64,000 nt of DNA, from assembly GCA_016291375.1 (NCBI GenBank), contig JAEEXE010000001.1:62001-126000 (forward strand), written 5' to 3'. Source of the stretch: Butyrivibrio sp. Lineage in GTDB: Bacteria; Bacillota; Clostridia; Lachnospirales; Lachnospiraceae. A program made the position numbers and the translations under genes. Every line of letters begins with the position of its first letter. Position 1 is the first letter of the stretch. Of the stretch, positions 46,967 to 56,719 are shown one piece after another. Below the pieces are notes generated by a model that saw only the letters and a program-made list of their open reading frames with translations, ran no database searches and was not told the DNA's origin.

Positions 46967-47929
46967 TCACAACCTCCCTCTTCTGATTACCATGCAAGCC
47001 TCAACAAGCATCATGGCCGCAAGCATCGCTGCAAAAATATAATAGATATCCTTGTATCTCTCAATTCCTGTCATCTCATCCTGAACGGTCTTTGCAGTTT
47101 CTTTAATATACTGAATCGATCCTTCAAGTGCCGCCTTATCACCGTTCATGTTGTTATAGCTAACACCGAGATCATCGGCTATACTCTTAAGGTTTTTCTC
47201 ATCGATAATTGAACGGGCTTTCTGTCCTGTTGTGGGATCCATAATATAACCATAATGAGTTTCTCTCATTTCACCGCCGTTCTTGGTTCCGTAGCCAAGA
47301 ACCATGCCTGCATCCACATAGTCTTTCAGCGCCTTATATGAGGTGTTCTCATTGCCGTTAGTAATCTCGCCGTCACTTATAAATACAACGATAGTCTTTC
47401 TGTTCTCTTTTTTGGAAGAAGAAAGAAGAAGTGCCTCCATATCTTTATATGGCAAAGACATATCACTACCCATGGCATTAGAACTGTCCGGAGGAGAAAG
47501 AGTATCTATCAAAGATCTGATATATTCAATGTCCTGCGTATATGGTGAAATCACATGCGCCTGATCATCGAAAGTAACAAGTGCAAAATTACTTCCTATC
47601 AGTTCATCCGCTATATACTTGGCATCCTTAATAACGCCGTCAATTCTGGGTGATGAACCGTTATAGTCCAGCGCCCACATACTGATTGTAGTGTCTATTA
47701 CAAACAACACATCCAGATTTTTGGCAGAGAACTGATATTTATCGTCCTTTAATACAGGTCTTAGTCCCACTATAAAAGCAAGCAGATAGATCAGGACAAG
47801 CCTTAATATTGTAAATGTTTTTTCTTTTTTATCAGTATGACTCCTGCCTGCAGCGTATATTGTAACAGTAGCACACGCTGTAATTATGAGAAGCAATACC
47901 GCAATGGGTAAAACAGGTTGTACACTCAT
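46967..47929 (-). CDS. VWA-domain membrane protein (BatA/B-like)
   Basis: 'LDVLFVIDTTISMWALDYNG' MIDAS-like, flanking TM helices. Confidence 0.8.
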   Translation of the reverse strand: MSVQPVLPIAVLLLIITACATVTIYAAGRSHTDKKEKTFTILRLVLIYLLAFIVGLRPVLKDDKYQFSAKNLDVLFVIDTTISMWALDYNGSSPRIDGVIKDAKYIADELIGSNFALVTFDDQAHVISPYTQDIEYIRSLIDTLSPPDSSNAMGSDMSLPYKDMEALLLSSSKKENRKTIVVFISDGEITNGNENTSYKALKDYVDAGMVLGYGTKNGGEMRETHYGYIMDPTTGQKARSIIDEKNLKSIADDLGVSYNNMNGDKAALEGSIQYIKETAKTVQDEMTGIERYKDIYYIFAAMLAAMMLVEACMVIRRGRL

Positions 47930-49035
47930 TTTTGCAACACCAATCCAGCCAGGCTAAAAAATGCAAGGCTAATCAAACAAATAATCGTAGGTACACGGGG
48001 CATATCCAGAGGCTGTCTTGCCATAACTACCTTTACCAACATTGCCTCCTGTTTCTGTATATCTTTTACAATCTCAGAGACAGGCTGATCCTTGGTCCTG
48101 ACATAGAATTTTCCTCCGGTCATCTCCACCGCCTTTTTAAACTCCGATGAACACTCTTCATAGTCGTATTCTTCCGGAAGATAAAACTTATCTTCACTTG
48201 GATATATTCCAAACAGTGTCACCTTATGGCTCTTACAGGATTGAGCCGCCTCATCAAGTTCCATGATCTGAGGCATGTAATCATTGAGCTCATTGTCGGT
48301 ACACATTATGATAACTCGGGTTCTGTCAGGATCTTCAATATAGGGAAAAGAGAACAATGCAGAGCCAAGACCCTCTCCTATAAGAGATGAACCCTTAAGG
48401 AAACTGTTATAGGTTGTTCCCGCATCATAATACTCAAGCTTTTCCATAATCTCTTCATATCTTGCCTCTTTATCATCAGGTATAGTGCCGTAATATCCGT
48501 ATTTCAGATAATACTCTTCATAATATTCTTTCTGCAGAGCAAAATATTCACCAAGCTCATCAAGCTTCTGAAGGACATAATCATAGTCATCTGTAAGAGG
48601 CACATAAGTAATGGTGGATGTATTAAAAATACTGATACCCATTCTGTCCCCTTCAAGTCCCTGAACAACGCCCTTGAGATAATCCGTAATCTCGGAATTA
48701 AGATCATAGAGTGAATAAGAAACATCCAGACACAGCATAATATCACGCTTTTTGACTCCGCTTACAATATCATCATTCTTGTAAGGCCTCGCTGTCAAAA
48801 CAAGCGCAGAAACCATACTACCTATAAGTCCCATAACAAGCAGCACTCTGAAGACTTTGTATTGCAAGGAAAGCGTCTGGTACAGCTTGGAGGAACGAAT
48901 CTTAGATGTATTGGCAACGCGAACTCCATCTACGAATCCGTTTCCCTTCTTTTTATGAATATAAAATACTATGGCGATAGTGGCGACAATAACAGCGATG
49001 CCTACCGGAATCACCCACTTATACATCAGTTCCAT
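47926..49035 (-). CDS. VWA-domain membrane protein (BatA-like)
   Basis: 'KKRDIMLCLDVSYSLYDLNSEI' MIDAS-like; TM helices at both ends. Confidence 0.78.
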   Translation of the reverse strand: MELMYKWVIPVGIAVIVATIAIVFYIHKKKGNGFVDGVRVANTSKIRSSKLYQTLSLQYKVFRVLLVMGLIGSMVSALVLTARPYKNDDIVSGVKKRDIMLCLDVSYSLYDLNSEITDYLKGVVQGLEGDRMGISIFNTSTITYVPLTDDYDYVLQKLDELGEYFALQKEYYEEYYLKYGYYGTIPDDKEARYEEIMEKLEYYDAGTTYNSFLKGSSLIGEGLGSALFSFPYIEDPDRTRVIIMCTDNELNDYMPQIMELDEAAQSCKSHKVTLFGIYPSEDKFYLPEEYDYEECSSEFKKAVEMTGGKFYVRTKDQPVSEIVKDIQKQEAMLVKVVMARQPLDMPRVPTIICLISLAFFSLAGLVLQK

Positions 49036-49541
49036 TCTCTGATCACTCCTACTGCCGTATTACAGGAAGTGGCAAAATCTCTGCCCTCTGCTCTCTTATC
49101 TTCAGCAAACTCAGGAACGTAATACTCTTCCATAAGCTTATCAAGATGTCTGATACCCATTCCCTTTACATCATTGAGCGTACATTTCTCAACATCTATT
49201 CCGGTTGCTTCGTGTACGTAACCTCTTATCATAAGGGACAGCTTAAGATACGCCTCTCTCTTTGTAATCTTTTCTTTTTCATAATCATTCTTAAGCTTGC
49301 TGATACCGGCAATATATTTTCTTTTTATTATAAAAAGATGCTGTGGTATAGGCTTTCTGTAGCCCTCAGGCATAGGTTCTTTTACCTTAGGTGCCTTTTT
49401 CTTGTAAAAGATCTTGTATAGGCCCCAGATCAAAAGAAGAAGTGCAAGTGCCGCAAGCGCTATGCCTATTGCAAACACCCACCAGCTATATTCAAATGGT
49501 GGTCTTAATGTAACCGTAGTTTCCATGTCTGTACCTTTCAA
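49026..49541 (-). CDS. Single-TM protein of Bat/MoxR operon (DUF4381-like position); start may be 49526
   Basis: N-terminal TM then cytoplasmic helical segment; overlaps neighbours. Confidence 0.6.
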   Translation of the reverse strand: MKGTDMETTVTLRPPFEYSWWVFAIGIALAALALLLLIWGLYKIFYKKKAPKVKEPMPEGYRKPIPQHLFIIKRKYIAGISKLKNDYEKEKITKREAYLKLSLMIRGYVHEATGIDVEKCTLNDVKGMGIRHLDKLMEEYYVPEFAEDKRAEGRDFATSCNTAVGVIREWN

Positions 49542-50391
49542 ACAAAACTATCGCAGAATCTATAATCTCACTCTGTGCTGAAACACTTACCAGTGATACC
49601 TTGCTATGCTTGGTGTTATCGGCAATGATATTGTTAACCATTTCTCTCTCTTCAAGCTCCAGCTTATGAAGCTTGTCGTTAAAAGAAAGAAATCTCTTCT
49701 CATATCTTCCAAGATCATTATCAAAAGCCGCTCCACCGGTCAACATGGCGTCTTCAATGCCGATAGCCAAAAGATCGTGATCCGTCGTGACAGCTCTCAT
49801 TACATTTCCATCTATACTTGCGATTCCATCCATATCAGAAATAACAATGATTATCATCTTCTTGTGAACAGCACTTATGACATTCTTAAGAGTCTGTTCC
49901 AGGGATATCTTGCCATCGCTTTCTATATGCTTTTCATATTCGTACAATAGTGCCTCAAGGTGCTCAGGTCCTGACTTGAACATGGAAACGGACAGATTGC
50001 TTTCACCAGGATATGTAAGAGCAAAATCAGCACCGTTCCTACCTGTGATATAAGCAAGCATGCCAAAGGTCATGAGTGCAACCTCTCGCTTGGATTCTCC
50101 CTTGGGAGTATCACCCAGCATCTTGCGGCCGCAATCACAGACAAACATAACATTGTGGCGCCTGTCAGTGACATATCTTCGCACAAGAGTAGTTCCCATT
50201 CTTGAAGAAGACTTCCAGTCTATGTCGTGAACGTCATCGCCGATGTTATATTCCTTGAGGTCGTCAAATTCCATACTTCTTCCTTTATGGATAGAGTGGA
50301 AATCGCCGTCCAGAATATTTGAAGTTTTCTTGTTGGTATAAAGAGCTACTGCTCTTCTTATCCTCGATAAATACTCGTAATCAATATTCAT
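49492..50391 (-). CDS. DUF58 domain protein
   Basis: 'GDFHSIHKGRSMEFDDLKEYNIGDDVHDIDWKSSSRMGTTLVRRYVTDRRHNVMFVCD'. Confidence 0.9.
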   Translation of the reverse strand: MNIDYEYLSRIRRAVALYTNKKTSNILDGDFHSIHKGRSMEFDDLKEYNIGDDVHDIDWKSSSRMGTTLVRRYVTDRRHNVMFVCDCGRKMLGDTPKGESKREVALMTFGMLAYITGRNGADFALTYPGESNLSVSMFKSGPEHLEALLYEYEKHIESDGKISLEQTLKNVISAVHKKMIIIVISDMDGIASIDGNVMRAVTTDHDLLAIGIEDAMLTGGAAFDNDLGRYEKRFLSFNDKLHKLELEEREMVNNIIADNTKHSKVSLVSVSAQSEIIDSAIVLFERYRHGNYGYIKTTI

Positions 50392-50403
50392 AGTTTTTCT
50401 TTA

Positions 50404-51399
50404 TCACGGAGTCTTTACAGAATTAACGATTCCGTCAATGACAGTTTCAACAGTAATATTATCAGCTACAGCAGAATAGTTAAGACCGATTCTGTGTCTG
50501 AGAACCTGATGTCTTACAAGCTTAACATCATCGGGTGTTACATAGGTTCTACCCTGCATAAGTGCAGCTGCCTTAGCCATTTTAAGGAAAGAAATGGAAG
50601 CACGGGGGCTTACACCGATCCTTACATATTTGCCAAGTTCAAAACCGGGAATCTGGTTAGCACGTCTGCTGGCAACAACAATACTTGAGATATACCACTT
50701 AACAGACTCATCAACATATACCTGATCCACAATATCCTGAACCTTATCAATATCCTTGATAGTAAGGACAGCAGGTGTAGTCTCGGAAATCGCACCTGTC
50801 TCTATACGGCTCAAAATCTCAACTTCCTCAGCAGCTGTAGGATATGTGATAACCTCTTTTATAAGGAATCTGTCAGTCTGAGCCTCAGAAAGCGGATAAG
50901 TTCCCTCCTGCTCAATAGGGTTCTGTGTTGCTATTACTATGAAAATATCTTCAGGCATACGATATGTCGTACCACCGATAGTAACCTGTTTTTCCTGCAT
51001 GGCTTCAAGCATGGCAGACTGTGTTTTGGCGCTTGAACGGTTTACCTCATCAAGAAGTACAAAGTTAGCAAATACAGGGCCGAGCATAGTCTCAAACTTA
51101 CATGTAGCCTGGTTATAAATCTGTGTTCCGATGATATCACCGGGCAAAAGATCCGGTGTACACTGTATACGTGCAAACTTACCGTCAACCGCATCGGATA
51201 TAGCCTTAGCTGCAGTTGTCTTAGCAAGTCCGGGAACGGACTCAATAAGAATATGTCCATCAGCAATGATGGATGCGATAAGTGAAAACTTGAGCTGGTT
51301 CTGTCCAACTACCTTTGCCTCAAAATAGTCTGAAAGCTTCTTGATAACGTCCTGAGAATAGGCAAAATCCTCAGCTGTTATATTGTTCTGCTGATCCAT
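50404..51399 (-). CDS. MoxR-family AAA+ ATPase
   Basis: 'GHILIESVPGLAKTTAAKAISDAVDGKFARIQCTPDLLPGDIIGT', 'LLDEVNRSSAKTQSAMLEAMQEKQVTIGG', 'VIATQNPIEQEGTYPLSEAQTDRF'. Confidence 0.95.
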   Translation of the reverse strand: MDQQNNITAEDFAYSQDVIKKLSDYFEAKVVGQNQLKFSLIASIIADGHILIESVPGLAKTTAAKAISDAVDGKFARIQCTPDLLPGDIIGTQIYNQATCKFETMLGPVFANFVLLDEVNRSSAKTQSAMLEAMQEKQVTIGGTTYRMPEDIFIVIATQNPIEQEGTYPLSEAQTDRFLIKEVITYPTAAEEVEILSRIETGAISETTPAVLTIKDIDKVQDIVDQVYVDESVKWYISSIVVASRRANQIPGFELGKYVRIGVSPRASISFLKMAKAAALMQGRTYVTPDDVKLVRHQVLRHRIGLNYSAVADNITVETVIDGIVNSVKTP

Positions 51400-51415
51400 A
51401 TTTTTCCCTTCCTTT

Positions 51416-52279
51416 TTATCTGATGATGGATGCAAGGTTACGCATCATACCGGCTGCAATATCCGGTTTGTTCATGGAGTAAACATGGATATGGCTTACT
51501 CCGTTAGAAATAAGATCTATAATCTGGTCGCAAGCATATATTATGCCGGCTTCCTTCATCTTCTCGGGATTATCTGCAAATCTGTCCACCATGATCTTCA
51601 TCTTCTGTGGAATTGTTGATCCTGACAAAGCTACGCTCCTTGCAACCTGTTTGGCATTAGTTATCGGCATTATTCCGGGAAGAACAGGAACTTCTATTCC
51701 TTTTTCTCTAATGCGATACAGGAACTGATAAAGAGTTGAGTTGTCAAAAAACATCTGTGTTGTAAGGAAATCACAGCCTGCTTCAACCTTCTCCTTGAGA
51801 TGTAAAATATCCTCTGACTGCCTTGCGCATTCCACATGTCCCTCAGGGTAGCAGGCGCCGCCTATGCAAAAACTATCATCTACAGATTTGATATCGTAGA
51901 TAAGCTGTGTAGCATGATCGTAGTCATAGCAGACACGGCCCTCCTTGGGGATATCTCCTCTAAGAGCCATGATATTCTCAATGCCCTTCTCCTTATACGT
52001 GGATATCACATTTCTAACGTCTTCCTTGGTCGAAGAAACACATGTTAGATGTGAAAGCACAGTTACTCCGTATTTATCCTGAAGATCGGCTGAGATGTTG
52101 GCAGTGTTCTTACTGGTTCCGCCGCCGGCTCCGTATGTAACACTCATAAAATCAGGCTTAAGGGCAGCTATCTCTGCAGCAGCCTTCTCAACCGCATCAT
52201 ATTTATCATCTGTCTTGGGAGGAAAAACCTCGAATGACAAAGTTACTTCTTTTTCTTTGATAATATCGCTTATCTTCAT
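51416..52279 (-). CDS. metF: Methylenetetrahydrofolate reductase
   Basis: 'MKISDIIKEKEVTLSFEVFPPKTDDKYDAVEKAAAEIAALKPDFMSVTYGAGGGT'. Confidence 0.94.
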   Translation of the reverse strand: MKISDIIKEKEVTLSFEVFPPKTDDKYDAVEKAAAEIAALKPDFMSVTYGAGGGTSKNTANISADLQDKYGVTVLSHLTCVSSTKEDVRNVISTYKEKGIENIMALRGDIPKEGRVCYDYDHATQLIYDIKSVDDSFCIGGACYPEGHVECARQSEDILHLKEKVEAGCDFLTTQMFFDNSTLYQFLYRIREKGIEVPVLPGIMPITNAKQVARSVALSGSTIPQKMKIMVDRFADNPEKMKEAGIIYACDQIIDLISNGVSHIHVYSMNKPDIAAGMMRNLASIIR

Positions 52280-52297
52280 TTTGACTCCTTGGTACGA

Positions 52298-52359
52298 AAT
52301 GAGGGGTAGAAGCACAAAAACTCTATTCATATTAAGAGTCAGGCTTTTACCCCCGCATT
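52298..52359 (-). promoter_or_regulatory. metF 5' leader hairpin
   Basis: AATG.GGGGTA.AAGC...ACTCT/AGAGT...GCTT.TACCCC..CATT, about 20 bp with internal loops, ending ~18 nt upstream of metF ATG. Confidence 0.4.
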
Positions 52360-52419
52360 CCATAATTATACTACCAATTTATTTTTTTGTGAATGAAATG
52401 TTACACCAAAGATTAAAAT

Positions 52420-53865
52420 TTATACGTTAATCTCCGCTGTTACACCGAGTACGTCCTTGTTGGCATCGATAATAGGGTTAACAACTTCACTAAGGAATTT
52501 CTCAACCTGATGTGCACTGCATCCAACATATTTTGCAGGATCCATTGACGCCTTGAGTTCATCGAGGGAAAGAGGGAAAGAGGGGTCCTCAGCGATGAGC
52601 TCAAGCAGGTTGTTATCCTTACCCTCGACTTTAACTGTCTTGCCGGCTTCCATGGAAAGCTCACGGATTCTTTCATGGAGCTCCTGTCTGTCTCCGCCAG
52701 CTTTAACTGCGTCCATCATGATGTTCTCAGTAGCCATGAAAGGAAGCTCAGACATAAGTCGCTTCTCAATAACCTTAGGATATACAACTAAACCATCCAC
52801 TACATTAATACACAAATCAAGTATGCCATCCGTTGCAAGAAATCCTTCGGGAATTGAAATTCTTTTATTTGCTGAGTCATCAAGTGTTCTCTCAAACCAC
52901 TGAGAAACCTCTGTAATAGCGGGATTCAGCGTATCTATTATCACATATCTTGCAAGTGAACAAATTCGCTCACTTCTCATGGGATTTCTCTTGTAAGCCA
53001 TAGCTGATGAACCGATCTGGCTCTTCTCGAAGGGTTCCTCTACCTCTTTGAGGTGCTGAAGAAGTCTGATGTCCTGTGCCATCTTGGTTGCTGATGAAGC
53101 AATTCCTGCAAGAACATTGAGAACCTTCATGTCGATCTTACGGCTATAGGTCTGACCTGAAACCGCCATACATCCTTTGAAGCCGAGCTTTTCCGCAAGC
53201 ATGGGATCGAGTTTATCAACCTTGGAAAGATCTCCGTCAAAAAGCTCAAGGAAAGAAGCCTGTGTTCCTGTTGTTCCCTTTGAACCAAGAAGCTTCATAT
53301 TATCAAGTACATAATCAAGATCCTCAAGATCGATCGTAAAATCCTGAAGCCAGAGCGTTGCTCTTTTACCTACTGTTGTAGGCTGTGCAGGCTGAAAATG
53401 AGTAAATCCGAGGGTCGGCTGTGCCTTGTACTTGTCTGCAAACTTAGAAAGCTCAGCTATAACATTGATGAGCTTCTTCCTTACAAGCTTAAGTCCCTCA
53501 GTCATAATAATGATATCGGTGTTGTCACCAACGTAGCAGCTTGTTGCTCCCAGGTGGATGATACCCTTAGCCTTGGGACACTGCTGTCCGTATGCATATA
53601 CATGGCTCATAACGTCATGACGGACTTCTTTCTCTCTTGCTCTTGCAACATCATAGTTGATATCTTCGCTGTGAGCTTTGAGCTCATCAATCTGTTCCTG
53701 TGTAATGTTAAGGCCAAGATCCTTCTCAATCTCTGCAAGTGCGATCCACAGTTTTCTCCATGTCTTGAACTTCATATCCTGTGAAAAGATATACTGCATC
53801 TCCTTGCTGGCATAACGTTCTGATAAGGGGCTGGTATAACGATCTGTACTCATTTTGTCCTCCAA
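52420..53865 (-). CDS. purB: Adenylosuccinate lyase
   Basis: 'YTSPLSERYASKEMQYIFSQDMKFKTWRKLWIALAE', 'SQIGSSAMAYKRNPMRSERICSLARYV'. Confidence 0.96.
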   Translation of the reverse strand: MEDKMSTDRYTSPLSERYASKEMQYIFSQDMKFKTWRKLWIALAEIEKDLGLNITQEQIDELKAHSEDINYDVARAREKEVRHDVMSHVYAYGQQCPKAKGIIHLGATSCYVGDNTDIIIMTEGLKLVRKKLINVIAELSKFADKYKAQPTLGFTHFQPAQPTTVGKRATLWLQDFTIDLEDLDYVLDNMKLLGSKGTTGTQASFLELFDGDLSKVDKLDPMLAEKLGFKGCMAVSGQTYSRKIDMKVLNVLAGIASSATKMAQDIRLLQHLKEVEEPFEKSQIGSSAMAYKRNPMRSERICSLARYVIIDTLNPAITEVSQWFERTLDDSANKRISIPEGFLATDGILDLCINVVDGLVVYPKVIEKRLMSELPFMATENIMMDAVKAGGDRQELHERIRELSMEAGKTVKVEGKDNNLLELIAEDPSFPLSLDELKASMDPAKYVGCSAHQVEKFLSEVVNPIIDANKDVLGVTAEINV

Positions 53866-53884
53866 AAAAAATAATTATATATGT

Positions 53885-55330
53885 TTACTTGTCATAGTCT
53901 CCGCGGATATCTTCACTTGGCGGATCGATAGGATAAGAGCCTGTAAAGCATCCCTTACAGATGCTCAGCTTACCTCCTATCATCTCTTCAAGTCTGTCCA
54001 CTCCAAGATAAGCGAGGGAATCCGCTCCGATTATCTTACAGATATCATCTACGTTCCTATTATACGCAATAAGCTGTTCTCTTGCAGGAACATCGGTTCC
54101 AAAATAGCACGGCCACAGGAACGGAGGTGAAGATACTCTCATGTGAACTTCCTTGGCGCCTGCCTCTCTGAGCATCCTCACGATCCTGTCAGAGGTTGTT
54201 CCTCTTACAATTGAATCGTCGATCATGATGATCTTCTTACCTGCAACTGCGCTTTCAAGTGCATTTAATTTAACCTGCACACTTGATTCTCTGTTCTTTT
54301 GCTTGGGTTTAATAAATGTTCGGCCTATATATGAATTCTTTACAAAGGCTTGACCGTATGGAATGCCTGACTGAAGTGCATATCCAAGAGCAGCTACATT
54401 TCCCGACTCCGGCACACCTACAACCATGTCCGCGTCAACAGGTGAGTCCATTGCAAGGAATCTTCCTGCTGCTATTCGGGCATCATATACGCTTATACCG
54501 TCTATATGACTGTCCGGTCTTGCAAAATAAATATATTCAAATATGCATCTTGCATGCTTATCAGGCGGGATGCACATCGATTTATCCGATCTGATTCCAA
54601 ATTCAGGAGAAATTGTAACTATCTCACCGGGTTCAACATCTCTTACAAATTTGGCTCCTATCGTATCAAGGGCACATGTCTCGGAAGCAAGAACATAGCA
54701 GTTCTCTCTTTTACCTATAACAAGAGGCTTGAAGCCGTACGGATCTCTTGCTCCTATAAGCTTTCTTGGTGACATGACAACAAGACTGTAGGCGCCCTTA
54801 ATCTTGAGCATTGCCTTTGCTACCGCTTCCTCTACGGACTTGGTTGCAAGTCTCTCCCTTGCGATATGATATGCAATTACTTCTGAATCAATAGTTGTTT
54901 GAAAAATAGCACCGGTATATGACAGCTCGTGACGTAGCTCTGGTGCATTGATAAGATTACCGTTGTGCGCAAGCGCCAAGGTACCTTTAACATAGTTAAG
55001 AACAAGCGGCTGCGCATTTTCGCGCGTGCTGCTGCCTGCTGTAGAATATCTGACATGGCCGACACCGATATCGCCCTTTAGGGTATCCAGTATATCCGGT
55101 GAAAAAGCCTCATTCACAAGTCCCATGTCCTTGTGGCTTATGACCTTCCCCTTTGGTCCCTTCGTATCGCTGACAGCTATTCCGCAGCTCTCCTGCCCTC
55201 TGTGCTGCAAAGAAACAAGTCCGTAGTATATAGATCTGGAAACGTCGCCGCCGTCAAAATCATACATACCAAAAACGCCGCATTCTTCGCCAAGGTGTTT
55301 GTAATTCTCAGTCCTACCTTCGTAACTCAT
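53885..55330 (-). CDS. purF: Amidophosphoribosyltransferase
   Basis: 'LGEECGVFGMYDFDGGDVSRSIYYGLVSLQHRGQESCGIAV', PRPP loop 'IIMIDDSIVRGTTS'. Confidence 0.96.
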   Translation of the reverse strand: MSYEGRTENYKHLGEECGVFGMYDFDGGDVSRSIYYGLVSLQHRGQESCGIAVSDTKGPKGKVISHKDMGLVNEAFSPDILDTLKGDIGVGHVRYSTAGSSTRENAQPLVLNYVKGTLALAHNGNLINAPELRHELSYTGAIFQTTIDSEVIAYHIARERLATKSVEEAVAKAMLKIKGAYSLVVMSPRKLIGARDPYGFKPLVIGKRENCYVLASETCALDTIGAKFVRDVEPGEIVTISPEFGIRSDKSMCIPPDKHARCIFEYIYFARPDSHIDGISVYDARIAAGRFLAMDSPVDADMVVGVPESGNVAALGYALQSGIPYGQAFVKNSYIGRTFIKPKQKNRESSVQVKLNALESAVAGKKIIMIDDSIVRGTTSDRIVRMLREAGAKEVHMRVSSPPFLWPCYFGTDVPAREQLIAYNRNVDDICKIIGADSLAYLGVDRLEEMIGGKLSICKGCFTGSYPIDPPSEDIRGDYDK

Positions 55331-55374
55331 GGCTTACCTCAAAAAAAATAAAACAAATATAAAAAATTACCTCA

Positions 55375-55387
55375 AACACCGAACATT
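55375..55387. promoter_or_regulatory. Possible PurBox-like element upstream of purF-purB
   Basis: AACACCGAACATT, 12/13 to AWWWCCGAACWWT. Confidence 0.3.
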
Positions 55388-55473
55388 TTATCATCATCCG
55401 TTGTCTGAGGCAATCATAAGTATAGATTTTTTAATTCGCTGTATTTTTCACAAAGTATACATTCTATATTTGC

Positions 55474-56667
55474 TTATGCGCCCGGGTATTTATCCTCATA
55501 GCGGGATACCATGTCCAAAATTTCCTGTGCATACTCGGGATACTGACGTGCCATCTCCTCAATCTCGCTCTTGGCGTTACCTGCAACAATATCTCTGTTA
55601 TACTCCATCCTTTTTCTGAGGGATTGTCTCTGTACATTGAGGCTATGCCTTATCTCGACCTCCTCGTTGTGATCAAGAAGTGCCTGGGGTTGATGAATCC
55701 AGATCTCAGGATCCCTCACCCTATAGTGCCTTAGCATATAAACAAGATCCTTCTGGTTTGAATCCAGATTTCTTCTTGCATCCTCGATCTTCTCCCTCTC
55801 TTTTCTCTCCTTAAGATATCTGTTGTACATATCACTAAGTTCGCCTGAGTTCATGACTCTGTACTTAAGGCAGAGATAATCTATAAGATTGGTATTATTT
55901 ACATATCGTATCTTAACCTGGTTCTGCAGCATTATAAGCCGCGAAATAGACTTCCTTACACTCTTTTGCTCAACAAGTGCGCCGGTACTCTTCATATATA
56001 AAGAAGTTACGGACACAGCACTTAAAAGAATCGCGATCATATAGCCATAGACCACATTAAGCTTAAATGCAAACTGAAGTATCATCAAAAAGATAATGAT
56101 GGCAACAAGGCACACTGCAATAACAGAAATAAGTTTCTTGGAATTTTCTATTGTATTCTCAATCTCTTCTTCCCTGTAAAGATAAGCCTCATGCTCGCTG
56201 TCCAGTCTCTTTAGATCGTTTCTGATCTTCTTCTGGAAGCTCTCGGCTTCAAGAAGTTTTTCCGCACCTTCCTTGGCCTGTTCCTTGAGCATCTCCATAT
56301 GCTCAAATTCATCGTCCGTCATGCGATTCTTTCTTCGGTCAAATTTATCCTGCTGTTTCAAAGAATCCATGATCTTCTGAGCACAATCATTGATCTCAGC
56401 CCTTTGCTCCGGAGGAAGTGCATCAATCTCTTCTATATCCCTAAGGTGACTCGTAACATCATTGTACTCAAACTCAAGCGCATCAAGCTCTCTGGATGCC
56501 TCCTCCATCTGCTGAAGGCAGCTTCCTATATACTCTCTTCGCTGAACGGGATCATCCATATCCACTTCTTTTCTCGTATAGACGATGTCGTTCCAGTTCT
56601 CAAGCTCAGCTTGTGTCTCCCACTCCTCGTCTCTTTTACTGCCAAAAAGATTGTTCCAAAGTCCCAT
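55474..56667 (-). CDS. Coiled-coil protein with two central TM helices, unknown function
   Basis: Charged heptad-like regions flanking 'LISVIAVCLVAIIIFLMILQFAFKLNVVYGYMIAILLSAVSVTSLYM'. Confidence 0.7.
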   Translation of the reverse strand: MGLWNNLFGSKRDEEWETQAELENWNDIVYTRKEVDMDDPVQRREYIGSCLQQMEEASRELDALEFEYNDVTSHLRDIEEIDALPPEQRAEINDCAQKIMDSLKQQDKFDRRKNRMTDDEFEHMEMLKEQAKEGAEKLLEAESFQKKIRNDLKRLDSEHEAYLYREEEIENTIENSKKLISVIAVCLVAIIIFLMILQFAFKLNVVYGYMIAILLSAVSVTSLYMKSTGALVEQKSVRKSISRLIMLQNQVKIRYVNNTNLIDYLCLKYRVMNSGELSDMYNRYLKERKEREKIEDARRNLDSNQKDLVYMLRHYRVRDPEIWIHQPQALLDHNEEVEIRHSLNVQRQSLRKRMEYNRDIVAGNAKSEIEEMARQYPEYAQEILDMVSRYEDKYPGA

Positions 56668-56719
56668 CTTTTATCCCCTCATATATAAAGCCCTAAATAT
56701 TTATAATATAAAGTGCCGA

